Below, one piece after another: positions 42,656-51,626 of a stretch of DNA of 64,000 bases (positions are counted from its first letter, which is position 1; every line of letters begins with the position of its first letter). The stretch is taken from positions 1 through 64,000 of the forward strand of contig NZ_JAPFPY010000019.1 of NCBI RefSeq assembly GCF_026240945.1, in the 5' to 3' direction. Under the pieces are notes generated by a model, which had not been told where the DNA came from, did not search any database, and saw only the letters and a list, made by a program, of their open reading frames with translations. Source of the DNA: Mycolicibacterium sp. J2 (GTDB taxonomy: Bacteria > Actinomycetota > Actinomycetes > Mycobacteriales > Mycobacteriaceae). The position numbers and the translations under genes are program-made.

Positions 42656-43972
42656 ATGACAGGACAAATCCCGATTCACCCGAAGAGAGAGGCCGCCCAC
42701 GTGCGTCCATGGATCGTCTGGGCCACCGGGCTTCTCGCCTATATCGTCGCGGTGCTCAATCGCACCACCCTCGGCGTATCCGGACTGGAGGCGGCCGATC
42801 GTTTCCATGCCACCCCCAGCGTGTTGTCGGCCTTCGTCGTCCTGCAGGTCATCGTCTATGCCGGAGCCCAGGTTCCCGCCGGCGTGCTGTTGGACCGATT
42901 CGGTTCGAAGATCCTGATCGCCGCCGGTGCGGCGGTGATGGCCGCGGGTCAACTTGCCATCGCGGTCACCGACTCGCTGCCACTGGCACTGGCGGCCCGT
43001 GCAGTTGTGGGGCTCGGCGATGCCATCACCTTCATCTCGGTGCTGCGCCTGGTGCCGCACTGGTTCCCGGCCCGGCAGATTCCGTTGCTCACCCAGATCA
43101 CCGGCATCTCCGGACAACTCGGCCAAGTGCTCTCCGCGGTGCCATTCCTCTCGCTGCTCGGGGTGGCCGGGTGGACATCGGCCTACCTGTCGGTGACCGC
43201 CCTGAGCGTGCTGGCATTGGTGCTCACCGTGGCCATCGTGCAGAACACTCCGGACGGCCCACTGGCCACCACCGAGACCATGAGTGTGCGCGACACCCTG
43301 GCCAGCGTGCGCACGGTGTGGATGCGTCCCGGCACCAGGCTCGGGTTCTTCACCCACATGGGCACTCAGTTCTCGGTGACTGTCTTCGCGTTGATGTGGG
43401 GGGTGCCGTATGTGACGGTGGCCCAACACCAATCCCGTGCGGTCGCGGGCACCCTGTTGACCATCTCCGTCGTCACCGCCATCACCGCAGGCGTCGTGCT
43501 GGGCATCTTCACCGGCCGTTATCCGCACCGCCGCTCCTGGATGGTGCTCGGCATCATCGGCAGCAACGCCGCCATCTGGACCGTGGTGTTGGCGCTCCCG
43601 GGACCCGCACCGCTGTGGTTGCTGGTGGTGCTCGTCGTGATCATCTCGATCGGCGGCCCGGGGTCGATGGTGGGCTTCGATTTCGCCAGAACCTTCAATC
43701 CGAGCGCCACGTTGGGCACCGCGCAGGGCATGGTGAACATGGGCGGGTTCCTGGCCTCCCTGATGCTGATGCAGGCCATGGGCTGGATCCTCGATGCCGC
43801 CGGCGGCTATTCGTTCGACTCGTTCCACCTGGCATGGACCCTGCAGTACGCGGTGTGGGTGCTCGCCGTCATCGGCATCCTCATCACCAGGAAGAAAGCG
43901 CGCCGGTTGATGCGCGAAGAGCAGGAACGCTCACTTCTGGAGACGTTCGACGCGCACTCCGGGGGGCGGTGA
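42656..43972 (+). CDS. MFS transporter, 438 aa
   Basis: A major facilitator with twelve predicted membrane helices. The loop after helix 2 carries the GVLLDRFGSK motif (the A-motif form) and there is a central loop near residues 195-220. It resembles sugar-acid or nitrate/nitrite-type members (ACS-like). The ATG at 42656 gives a short cytoplasmic lead before helix 1 (PWIVWATGLLAYIVAV). No enzyme gene is joined to it, so the substrate is unknown. Confidence 0.88.
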   Translation: MTGQIPIHPKREAAHVRPWIVWATGLLAYIVAVLNRTTLGVSGLEAADRFHATPSVLSAFVVLQVIVYAGAQVPAGVLLDRFGSKILIAAGAAVMAAGQLAIAVTDSLPLALAARAVVGLGDAITFISVLRLVPHWFPARQIPLLTQITGISGQLGQVLSAVPFLSLLGVAGWTSAYLSVTALSVLALVLTVAIVQNTPDGPLATTETMSVRDTLASVRTVWMRPGTRLGFFTHMGTQFSVTVFALMWGVPYVTVAQHQSRAVAGTLLTISVVTAITAGVVLGIFTGRYPHRRSWMVLGIIGSNAAIWTVVLALPGPAPLWLLVVLVVIISIGGPGSMVGFDFARTFNPSATLGTAQGMVNMGGFLASLMLMQAMGWILDAAGGYSFDSFHLAWTLQYAVWVLAVIGILITRKKARRLMREEQERSLLETFDAHSGGR

Positions 43973-43979
43973 ACCGCAG

Positions 43980-45218
43980 TCAGGCCACCAGGCGGCGCGC
44001 CAGCGCATCAGCCATATGCCGGTGGCCGACCAGTTCGTAACCGACCACCGAGACCATCGGAGCGGCGGTGGCGACCAGGAGGCACAGCGCCATCGACACA
44101 CCGCTGAGCGCCAGCACCACCGACCCTGCCAACACCGCCGCGGTGAGGACGAGCAACAGCAGGTGGAACCAGTCGACCTGCCGCACCAAGATCGAGTAGA
44201 TGAGGAAGACCAGGCACACGAACAGCCCGACCGGGATCACCACCGAGAACACCGTGCCCACGGATCCCAGTTTGGAGTTTCCCTCCAGGTGGTACGCGGC
44301 GACGTGAAGTCCGGCGCCGGTCGCCACGATCGACCCGAACAAGAAGATCGGCAGATAGCCGAACCAGAAGGACTGCTCGCGGTGCGCGTGCAACAACTCC
44401 GCGGTCGGCGCGGTGAAGTAGACCCACCACATGCCGAACGTCAGACCGATCCCGGCGACGGTGACCAGGACGGCGTCGACGGTCCACCCGTGTTCCTGCA
44501 CCACCGCCGACAGTGTGGCGACCGTGCCGACGACACCCTCGCCCAAGGCGATGATCGCCATCAGCCCGTAACGCTCGGAGATGTGGTGGGCATGCCACGG
44601 CGTGCCACCACCCCAGCGTTCGGCCACCACGGGCACCGCCATTTCCAGGATCAACAAGAAGCCCACCCACGCCGCCGTCACCGGTAGCGATGTGTGGGTG
44701 AATATTTGCGCGATCCAACCGATTTGGACCACACCCAACAACGTCGCGTAGGTCAGGCAGGCCCGCCGCCGACCAGCATCCTGGACCGCCGCGCGCAGCC
44801 ACTGTGCGATCAGCCCCACGCGCATGACCACGTAACCGGCCACCAGCACCGCGTTGTCGACGTGCTCACCGTGCTCGATCGAAGCGAACACATCCGGGAT
44901 GCCGAGCGTCAGAATCACCACGCCGACCATCTGCACCATGGTGGTCACCCGGTACACCCAGTCATCGGTGTCATAGGCCGAGGCGAACCAGGTGAAGTTG
45001 ATCCACGCCCAGCAGATCGCGAATGTCGCGAACAGGAACGAGATCAAACCGGCAAAAATGTGGTCGGCCGTCAGGGCATGCGCGAATTGCGATGCAGCAG
45101 TGCCGAATCCGACGACGAAGGTGAGGTCGAAGAGCAGTTCCAGCGGGGTTGCGACGCGATGCTGTTCGTGGGGGTCACGCCCCGACATCACCCGAAGCCG
45201 ATGTGCCGTCTCGGTCAC
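43980..45218 (-). CDS. LtrA-family membrane protein (low temperature requirement A), 412 aa
   Basis: A protein with about ten membrane helices. The HRVATPLELLFDLTFVVGF start and the HHISERYGLMAIIALGEGV segment are typical of the LtrA family, first linked to growth in the cold in Listeria. The biochemical role is not known. It converges on the MFS gene with 7 bp between. Confidence 0.9.
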   Translation of the reverse strand: MTETAHRLRVMSGRDPHEQHRVATPLELLFDLTFVVGFGTAASQFAHALTADHIFAGLISFLFATFAICWAWINFTWFASAYDTDDWVYRVTTMVQMVGVVILTLGIPDVFASIEHGEHVDNAVLVAGYVVMRVGLIAQWLRAAVQDAGRRRACLTYATLLGVVQIGWIAQIFTHTSLPVTAAWVGFLLILEMAVPVVAERWGGGTPWHAHHISERYGLMAIIALGEGVVGTVATLSAVVQEHGWTVDAVLVTVAGIGLTFGMWWVYFTAPTAELLHAHREQSFWFGYLPIFLFGSIVATGAGLHVAAYHLEGNSKLGSVGTVFSVVIPVGLFVCLVFLIYSILVRQVDWFHLLLLVLTAAVLAGSVVLALSGVSMALCLLVATAAPMVSVVGYELVGHRHMADALARRLVA

Positions 45219-45279
45219 GACACCGTCCTTTCGTCGTCCTTGGTAGCCCGCACGCCGACAGGGCCGATGCCCATCCCCG

Positions 45280-46359
45280 TCACCCTAGGGGATTCACAGC
45301 ACGGAACCGGCTCAGGTAGGTGTCCCAATCCCAGTCGGCGAGAAACGCCAGGGCGGCCTCGCGCCCCTTGGCATACAGCGCCTTTACCTGTGCATCGGTG
45401 ATGTCGAAGTCGAGGAAGCCGACCTCGGTCGAATCGACCCGGATGGTCCGTGCGCTGACCCAGGGCTGGTTCAGGTAGGCCTGGTCGCGGCCGACCAGCA
45501 CCGTCGTGATCACGTCGTCGAGCAGCCGCGGCGGCCCGAGCCGGCGCAACAGACCCCAGTCCGGCAACACCTTGTCGATACCGTCGGGCAGGTTGGGCAG
45601 CAGGGTGATGCCGAAGCTCGGCCAGCGCGGGGCCCTGCCGTCGGTGCGGTCCAGCGAGTCGACCGGAAAGTTCGACAGCAGGCCGCCGTCGAGCAGGGTC
45701 GAGGTACGGCCCGCGGCACTGGTCAGCGTGACCGGACGGAAAAAGAACGGGATCGACATCGAGGCGCGCACCGCGTCGGCCACACTCTGCTCGTCGGGAT
45801 CCAGGCCGTACACCCGTCGGTAGTCCCAGGGCAGCCGGACCAGCTGCCCTGTGGTGACATCGGCGACGGTCACGACGAGTTTGTAGCGCTGTTCGGGTGG
45901 CAACTCGTCATCGTCGATGGCCAGGTCGCCGAAGGTCTCGACACCCAGGTCGCGCAGCTGACTGCGCACCCAATCGCGGGCGTAGTCTCCCTTGTACATA
46001 CCGTCGCCGAGCAGCACCGCCACCGATGTGCCGACCAACGGCAGCCGTTGCACCGGCACCGGATCGCGAAACTTGTGGTAATCCAATTGCAGCGCAAGGT
46101 CTTTGACCTGCGCGCCAGTGAGCATTCGACCCGGCCGCGATCCCGCCGCGACAATGGCTCCGACTATCGATCCGGCCGATGTTCCCGACACCCGCTGCAC
46201 GGTGTAACCGGCGTCCAGCAGGGCGACCACGGCACCCACGAGTCCGACACCCTTGACTCCCCCACCGGAGAGCACCAGATCCGCGGACGGGGACGGCACA
46301 GCGGAGACGATACCGCGGCGGGTCGCACCGCCGGGGGGGCTGAGCCGTGCCGTCGGCAT
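45280..46359 (-). CDS. Patatin-like phospholipase, 359 aa
   Basis: A lipid acyl hydrolase with a Ser-Asp dyad. The oxyanion loop SGGGVKGVGL (31-40), the nucleophile elbow GTSAGS with Ser61, and the later DGGLLSNFP carrying the Asp are all present. The start at 46359 was chosen because a longer frame to 46614 overlaps the divergent TetR gene. There are only 16 bp between the two starts, so the promoters overlap and the TetR regulator probably controls this gene. Confidence 0.9.
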   Translation of the reverse strand: MPTARLSPPGGATRRGIVSAVPSPSADLVLSGGGVKGVGLVGAVVALLDAGYTVQRVSGTSAGSIVGAIVAAGSRPGRMLTGAQVKDLALQLDYHKFRDPVPVQRLPLVGTSVAVLLGDGMYKGDYARDWVRSQLRDLGVETFGDLAIDDDELPPEQRYKLVVTVADVTTGQLVRLPWDYRRVYGLDPDEQSVADAVRASMSIPFFFRPVTLTSAAGRTSTLLDGGLLSNFPVDSLDRTDGRAPRWPSFGITLLPNLPDGIDKVLPDWGLLRRLGPPRLLDDVITTVLVGRDQAYLNQPWVSARTIRVDSTEVGFLDFDITDAQVKALYAKGREAALAFLADWDWDTYLSRFRAVNPLG

Positions 46360-46375
46360 CCACCCGTCGGGGATA

Positions 46376-46984
46376 ATGGCCGACGTGACGTCTACCGGCG
46401 ACGAGTCCGGCGCGACCCGGCGCCGAATCCTGGACGCCGCACTCGAGTTGGCCTCGACCACCGGCCTGCGCAAGTACTCGATGGAGCAGATCGCGCGGAC
46501 GGCCGGAATCGGCCGGGCCACGCTGTATCTGTATTTCAACGGCAAGGATGCGCTGATCGCCGCGCTGGTGGAGACCGAGCTGGCGCGGTACTTCGCCGGT
46601 ATCCAGTCCGTCATCGACGGCTACGAGTCGGCCGACGACCGGCTGGTACACGGATTCGCGGCGGCGTACCGGCTGCTGAGAAACCATCCCGCGTTCTCCA
46701 CAGTGTTGCGCGTCAACCCTGAACTCCTGAGGCCATATCTGATCGCCGAGAACTCGCCGGCCATGGATCTGGCCCGCGGCTTCATCTATTCGACGATCCG
46801 GCCCGGTGACCTACCCGATGAGCTTCGTGCCCAGTTCGCCGAACACGTTGCGCGGGCCATACATTCGTTCATCCTCATCCCGGGCGGTGTGCTCGGCCTC
46901 GAATCGGCCGACGGGCCCGAGGAGTACGCCCGGCGGTTCCTGCTGCCGGTCCGCAACGGCCTGGGCGCCGGCGCCGTCCGGTGA
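46376..46984 (+). CDS. TetR-family regulator, 202 aa
   Basis: The HTH is clear: TRRRILDAALELASTTGLRKYSMEQIARTAGIGRATLYLYF. The rest is the ligand-binding helical domain. The ATG at 46376 lies 16 bp from the divergent patatin start and would give a nearly leaderless transcript. The ligand is probably a lipid-like molecule given the neighbour, but this is inference. Confidence 0.92.
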   Translation: MADVTSTGDESGATRRRILDAALELASTTGLRKYSMEQIARTAGIGRATLYLYFNGKDALIAALVETELARYFAGIQSVIDGYESADDRLVHGFAAAYRLLRNHPAFSTVLRVNPELLRPYLIAENSPAMDLARGFIYSTIRPGDLPDELRAQFAEHVARAIHSFILIPGGVLGLESADGPEEYARRFLLPVRNGLGAGAVR

Positions 46985-47183
46985 GCGGCCGGCTGCCGCT
47001 CACACCCACTTTGCGGAAGCTCCAATGGTGTTACGTGCGGCATTCCCGCAGGTCAAAGGCATGAGCCCGGCCATGGTCAGCTCGTCCTGTTAGCCTGTCA
47101 AAAGAACATGTAACGCAACCGGCGCGAACACCGAAAGATCAGTGTCGCCGGAAACAGGTCGGGCGGGGAAAGGTGTCTAGGCA

Positions 47184-47522
47184 ATGGTGAAGGTGTCGGG
47201 AAAGAAATTCGTGTTGGCCCTGGTCGGGGCGGCCGCGGTGCTGCCGCTGAGCGCGGGCATCGCGTCGGCGACCCCTGATTTGGCCCCGGTGGTCAACACG
47301 ACGTGTACATACGACCAGGTGATCGGCGCGATGAACGCCGAGCGGCCCGATCTCGCCGCAGAGTTCAATGCCCAGCCGGTCGGTCAGGCGATGCTGCGTA
47401 ACTTCCTGGCGTCCGGCCCGGCCGAGCGGCAGCGCACCGCCACCCAGATCGCGAATGCGCCCGGTGCGTCGAAGTACTTCGACGGCATCGCGCAGATCAT
47501 CACCACCTGCAACAACTACTGA
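47184..47522 (+). CDS. Hemophore-like secreted protein, 112 aa
   Basis: A small secreted helical protein of the mycobacterial hemophore-related family (Rv0203-like). A signal peptide runs to about residue 29 (VLPLSAGIASA-TPD). The mature part has the CTYDQVIGAMNAERPDLAAEF and LRNFLASGPAERQ patterns and two Cys (CTY near the start, TTCNNY at the end) that can form a disulfide. Related proteins bind heme outside the cell, but the heme-binding residue has not been placed here. Confidence 0.82.
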   Translation: MVKVSGKKFVLALVGAAAVLPLSAGIASATPDLAPVVNTTCTYDQVIGAMNAERPDLAAEFNAQPVGQAMLRNFLASGPAERQRTATQIANAPGASKYFDGIAQIITTCNNY

Positions 47523-47532
47523 TCTTCGACAC

Positions 47533-47579
47533 CGGATTCGGCGTGTCCCGGCAATGCCGGGACACGCCGAATCCGTTTT
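47533..47579 (+). terminator. Very strong intrinsic terminator
   Basis: A perfect 20 bp stem, 47533-47552 against 47556-47575, with a three-base AAT loop, is followed by TTTT. It lies 11 bp after the stop of the hemophore-like gene. The rest of the gap to 47854 shows no gene. Confidence 0.92.
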
Positions 47580-47854
47580 CGCGCCCCTGCCGATGAGGTC
47601 CTGGCGCCTCAGGTGGTCGCGATGTCAGGGTCGTCCCGAAGAGGCCGGCCGCGGCTGCGGTAGAGCGCGGCGTCGGCGCTTAGGTACGGGGCGGCAATAT
47701 CGGTCGTCGACGACCTCGGGTCCCCCACCGATCATGCACACGGCGAACTCATCACCACCTAACCGGGCCAGCCCATCTCACCTTTTCGGTTTGACGGCAC
47801 ACGGTCAATAATCCACACTTACAGGCATCCGCAGTCAAATTTCCACACAGGTGG

Positions 47855-48622
47855 GTGCGCATGCTTCCGGTGGTCCGACACGACGCCATCGTCGACGCGG
47901 TCAACACATCCACGACCATCAGCACCGACGAGCTCGTCCGGATGCTCGGCGTCTCCGCCGAAACCGTGCGTCGTGACCTGGCGCTACTCGAAGAACGCGG
48001 AGCGCTCCGCCGGGTGCACGGCGGCGCCGCGACCGTCGCACCGCGCGGCGAGGAGCCACCCTTCACCGAACGTGCCGGCATCCATCGACCGGCCAAGTCC
48101 GAGATGGCCCGCCTGGCGGCCGGCCTGCTCGAGTCCGGACAGACCGTCACCATCGACATCGGCACCACCGCCGTCGAGGTGGCCAGGGCCATCCCGCACG
48201 GCTGGCGCGGCACCGTCGCCACGCCCTCGCTACTGGTCGCCGTCGAACTGGCCGGCCGACCCGGCATCAACGTCCTGGTCTGCGGTGGGCACGTTCGCGG
48301 CGGCGATCTCGCCTGCTCGAACGCGCACGCCAAGGCGATGTTCGCCGACCTGTACGCCGATATCGCGTTCATCGGGTCCGGCGGCGTGGACGCCGGCGCG
48401 GGACTGACCGACTATCACCTCGACGAGGTCGACGTCCGGCGCACCATCATCGCCAACAGCGCCCGATCGTTCATCCTCGCCGACTCCTCCAAGCTCGGCC
48501 AGATCGCACCACATCGGGTGTGCGGATTGGCGGCGGTCAGCGGACTGATCACCGAGCGGGATTGCGCCCCGGCGGTCACCGCGGCCATCCGCGAGGCGGG
48601 AGGTGTCGTGCTGTCAGCGTGA
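47855..48622 (+). CDS. DeoR-family regulator, 255 aa
   Basis: The N-terminal HTH (ISTDELVRMLGVSAETVRRDLALLEERGALRRVHGG) and the C-terminal sugar-phosphate sensor domain (VTIDIGTTAVEVARAI, FIGSGGVDAGAGLTD) are typical. DeoR proteins respond to phosphorylated sugars. It stands in front of the permease-kinase-oxidase operon, so it probably senses the product of the kinase. The start may be the GTG at 47855 or ATG at 47861. Confidence 0.92.
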   Translation: MRMLPVVRHDAIVDAVNTSTTISTDELVRMLGVSAETVRRDLALLEERGALRRVHGGAATVAPRGEEPPFTERAGIHRPAKSEMARLAAGLLESGQTVTIDIGTTAVEVARAIPHGWRGTVATPSLLVAVELAGRPGINVLVCGGHVRGGDLACSNAHAKAMFADLYADIAFIGSGGVDAGAGLTDYHLDEVDVRRTIIANSARSFILADSSKLGQIAPHRVCGLAAVSGLITERDCAPAVTAAIREAGGVVLSA

Positions 48623-48699
48623 CGGCCAAAAGGGTGCGGGCGGCGTTGCAGCGCCGCCCGCTGGACCGAACATCCAAAACCAGTCAGAAAGCACGATCC

Positions 48700-50202
48700 G
48701 TGACCCATAATCCCACATCCCCGGACCCGACCGACGCGTCCGGTGTCGCCCGCTTCGGCTACCGCGAGTCCTTCGAGCGCACCACCGGCCGGTTCGCCTC
48801 GTTCGCGGTCGCCTTTGCCTTCGTCTCGATCGCCACCGGCATCTTCACCACCTACGGAAGCGTCCTCAATTCCTCTGGCCCCCTGGGCATCTGGACCTGG
48901 CCGGTGGTGGTCATCGGCCAGCTTGCCGTCGCGCTGCTCATCGGGGCACTCGCCGCCCGCATCCCCGTCACGGGCTACGCCTATCAATGGGTTTCGCGGC
49001 TGGCCAATCCCGTACTCGGCTGGATCACCGGGTGGGTGTCCTTCACCTTCCTGGCCATCGTGGTCAGTGCCGTCGATTACACGGTGGCCGCCACGGTGCT
49101 GCCCGCACTGTTCGGCTTCCAAGGCACCCCGACCACCGCATTTCTGATCACCGCGACCGTCCTGGTGTTGCAGGCTGTCCTGGTGGGTCTTTCGACGAAA
49201 TGGACCGAGCGGGTCAACAACTTCGCGGTGACCGCCGAGCTCATCGGCATGGTCGCGCTGGTGGCGTTGCTGCTCATCGTCGGTGTCATCGCCCACAAAC
49301 TGCACGTCGGCAACCTGTTCAGCACCGGGGACGTGCCGGCGGAGAACTACTGGAGCTTCGGCACGGCCACCTCGGCCGGCCCGTGGATGCTCGGCTTCCT
49401 CCTGGGCGCCTTCACCATCGTCGGATTCGAATCCGCCGCCAATCTCGCCGAGGAGACCAAACGCCCGGAAGTGGTTGTCCCGCGCGCCATGTGGCAAGCG
49501 GTGTTGGCGTCCGGCGTGCTCGGCTTCCTCTTCCTGCTCGTGGTGACAGCCGCGGTGAGCAACCCCGGCGAACTTGCCGAGTCCGGCACCCCGGTCGCCG
49601 ACGTCATCCAGGACATCCTCGGTTCGTTCGTCGGCACCGCGCTGCTGGTGCTGGTCGCCATCGCCATCTTCGCGTGTGGTCTGGTCATCCTGATGACCGG
49701 GGTCCGGCTGGTGTGGGCCATGTCGCGCGACGAGCGTTTTCCCGGCTGGCAGGTGCTGCGCACCGTCTCGCCGCGCTTCAAGACGCCGCTGAACGCCACG
49801 GTGTTCATGACCGTCGTCGCAGCAGCCATCCTCGGATTGTTCTCGACCAGCACCGACGCATTGTTCAAACTCTTCTCGGCCGCAACGCTTCTGCCCGCGA
49901 TCATCTATGCGATCACCGTGGCGCTCTACATCACCAAACGGCGTCGGCTTCCGCGCAGCGCCGGCTTCAGCCTTGGCCGATTCGAACTGCCGATCATCGT
50001 GGTCGCGGTGGTGTGGTTGGTGTTCGAACTGTCCCTGTTCCGCGACGCAGCGTTCCGTGACCCTTGGCTCTACGTCCTGGTCATGGTCCTGCTCGGCGCC
50101 GTCTATCTCGGCTACCTGCTGGTCAGCCGCGGTACCCGTGGCTTGCGGATGCCCGAGATGCGGTCCATCGACGCCGAATTCGACGAAGTGTCCACACCAT
50201 GA
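48700..50202 (+). CDS. APC-superfamily permease, 500 aa
   Basis: An amino acid-type permease with about twelve helices. The start region (SFERTTGRFASFAVAFAFVSIATGIF) resembles the first APC helix with its broken Gly-rich part, and the GFESAANLAEETKRPEVVVPRAM motif in the loop after helix 6 is typical. The GTG at 48700 was chosen. It overlaps the kinase gene by 4 bp (ATGA). The DeoR and kinase neighbours suggest an alcohol, amine or polyol rather than a protein amino acid. Confidence 0.88.
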   Translation: MTHNPTSPDPTDASGVARFGYRESFERTTGRFASFAVAFAFVSIATGIFTTYGSVLNSSGPLGIWTWPVVVIGQLAVALLIGALAARIPVTGYAYQWVSRLANPVLGWITGWVSFTFLAIVVSAVDYTVAATVLPALFGFQGTPTTAFLITATVLVLQAVLVGLSTKWTERVNNFAVTAELIGMVALVALLLIVGVIAHKLHVGNLFSTGDVPAENYWSFGTATSAGPWMLGFLLGAFTIVGFESAANLAEETKRPEVVVPRAMWQAVLASGVLGFLFLLVVTAAVSNPGELAESGTPVADVIQDILGSFVGTALLVLVAIAIFACGLVILMTGVRLVWAMSRDERFPGWQVLRTVSPRFKTPLNATVFMTVVAAAILGLFSTSTDALFKLFSAATLLPAIIYAITVALYITKRRRLPRSAGFSLGRFELPIIVVAVVWLVFELSLFRDAAFRDPWLYVLVMVLLGAVYLGYLLVSRGTRGLRMPEMRSIDAEFDEVSTP

Positions 50203-51626
50203 CGGTGCTGGCCATCGACCAGGGCACCTCGGGCACCAAGGCCATCGTGGTGGACCCCGCCGACGGTGTCTGCGGGGTCGCCGAGGTGCCGGTGCACCCG
50301 CGTTACCTGGACGGCGGCGGGGTGGAGCAAGACCCTGACGAACTGCTGGCGTCGGTCCTGGCGGCCGGGCGCACCGCCGTCGCCGAGGCGCGCCGGCCCA
50401 TCGCGGCAGTATCGCTGGCCAATCAGGGTGAGACGGTGCTGGCCTGGGATCCGGTCAGCGGGCGCCCACTGACCCAGGCCATCGTCTGGCAGGACCGCCG
50501 CGCCGAGGCGCTGTGTTCGGAGCTGTCCGAGCATCGGGAAACCCTGGCGGCACGAACGGGTTTGGTGCTCGATCCGTACTTCTCGGCACCCAAGATGGCC
50601 TGGTTGCGCCGCAACGTCGAGTCCGCCGGTGTCGTGACGACCTCGGACACCTGGCTGCTGCACCAACTGACCGGCGAGTTCGTCACCGATGCCACCACCG
50701 CCAGCCGGTCGCTGTTGACCGATCTCGGCGGCGACGGCTGGAGTGCGGACCTGCTCGCCCTGTTCGGACTCGCCGGAGAAAGACTGCCCAAAATCGTCGG
50801 GAACGACGAGATTATCGGCAGCACTTCGGCATTCGGAGCCGATGTACCCGTCGGCGGTATCGTCGTCGACCAGCAGGCGGCATTGCTGGCCGAAGACTGC
50901 CTGACGGCGGGCACCGCGAAATGCACGTTCGGCACCGGCGCCTTCCTGCTGGCGAACACCGGCACCACGCCGGTGCTCTCCAGCACCGGGCTGACGTCGT
51001 CGGTGGCCTGGCGGGTGGCCGGGCAGGACACCTTCTGCGTCGACGGACAGGTCTACACCGCCGCATCCGCGGTCCGGTGGCTGGCATCACTGGGCATCAT
51101 CACCGGCGCCGCCGAGCTGGACGCCGTCGCGGCAGCGGACAACGGCGGTGTGCTGTGTGTCCCCGCCCTGGCCGGCTTGGCCGCACCGTGGTGGCAGTCG
51201 AACGCCACCGCAACGTTTTCCGGGATGACGCTGTCCAGTGAACGCGGCCACCTGGTGCTGGCACTATTGCAGGGCATCGCCGCACAGATCGGGGAGCTGG
51301 TAGCCGCCATCGGACCGCAGACCACGCTGAGCAGGCTGCGCGTCGACGGCGGCCTGACCCAGTCCACCGTGCTCATGCAGGCGGTCGCCGATATCTTGCA
51401 GGTACCCGTCGACGTGTACCCGTCACCCCACGCCACCGCATTGGGCGCCGCGGCACTCGCCCAGCTGAGCCTGCACCCCGACCGCGGGCTGTCCGAGGTC
51501 ATCCCACGCTGGTCGGCTTCGGCCAGTTACGAACCGACCTGGAGCCCCGAGCGCTCCGCCGAATTCCGTTCGGTATGGCGAACATTGGCCTCCACCACCT
51601 ACCCGCACCCGAGGAACCCCGCGTGA
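50199..51626 (+). CDS. FGGY-family carbohydrate kinase, 475 aa
   Basis: A two-domain kinase with the ribonuclease-H-like fold: DQGTSGTKAIV (phosphate 1) at the start and the second domain with TAKCTFGTGAFLLANTG and LRVDGGLTQSTVLMQ (adenosine motif). It is glycerol kinase-like, with the WQDRR segment in the sugar-binding part. It overlaps both neighbours by 4 bp, so it is translated with the permease and the oxidase. The substrate is a polyol or glycerol relative. Confidence 0.92.
   Translation: MTVLAIDQGTSGTKAIVVDPADGVCGVAEVPVHPRYLDGGGVEQDPDELLASVLAAGRTAVAEARRPIAAVSLANQGETVLAWDPVSGRPLTQAIVWQDRRAEALCSELSEHRETLAARTGLVLDPYFSAPKMAWLRRNVESAGVVTTSDTWLLHQLTGEFVTDATTASRSLLTDLGGDGWSADLLALFGLAGERLPKIVGNDEIIGSTSAFGADVPVGGIVVDQQAALLAEDCLTAGTAKCTFGTGAFLLANTGTTPVLSSTGLTSSVAWRVAGQDTFCVDGQVYTAASAVRWLASLGIITGAAELDAVAAADNGGVLCVPALAGLAAPWWQSNATATFSGMTLSSERGHLVLALLQGIAAQIGELVAAIGPQTTLSRLRVDGGLTQSTVLMQAVADILQVPVDVYPSPHATALGAAALAQLSLHPDRGLSEVIPRWSASASYEPTWSPERSAEFRSVWRTLASTTYPHPRNPA

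Noticed and set aside
42625..44040. A 471-codon rightward protein across the MFS gene
   Set aside because: It is a shadow frame of the MFS gene with Arg/His/Gly-rich composition.
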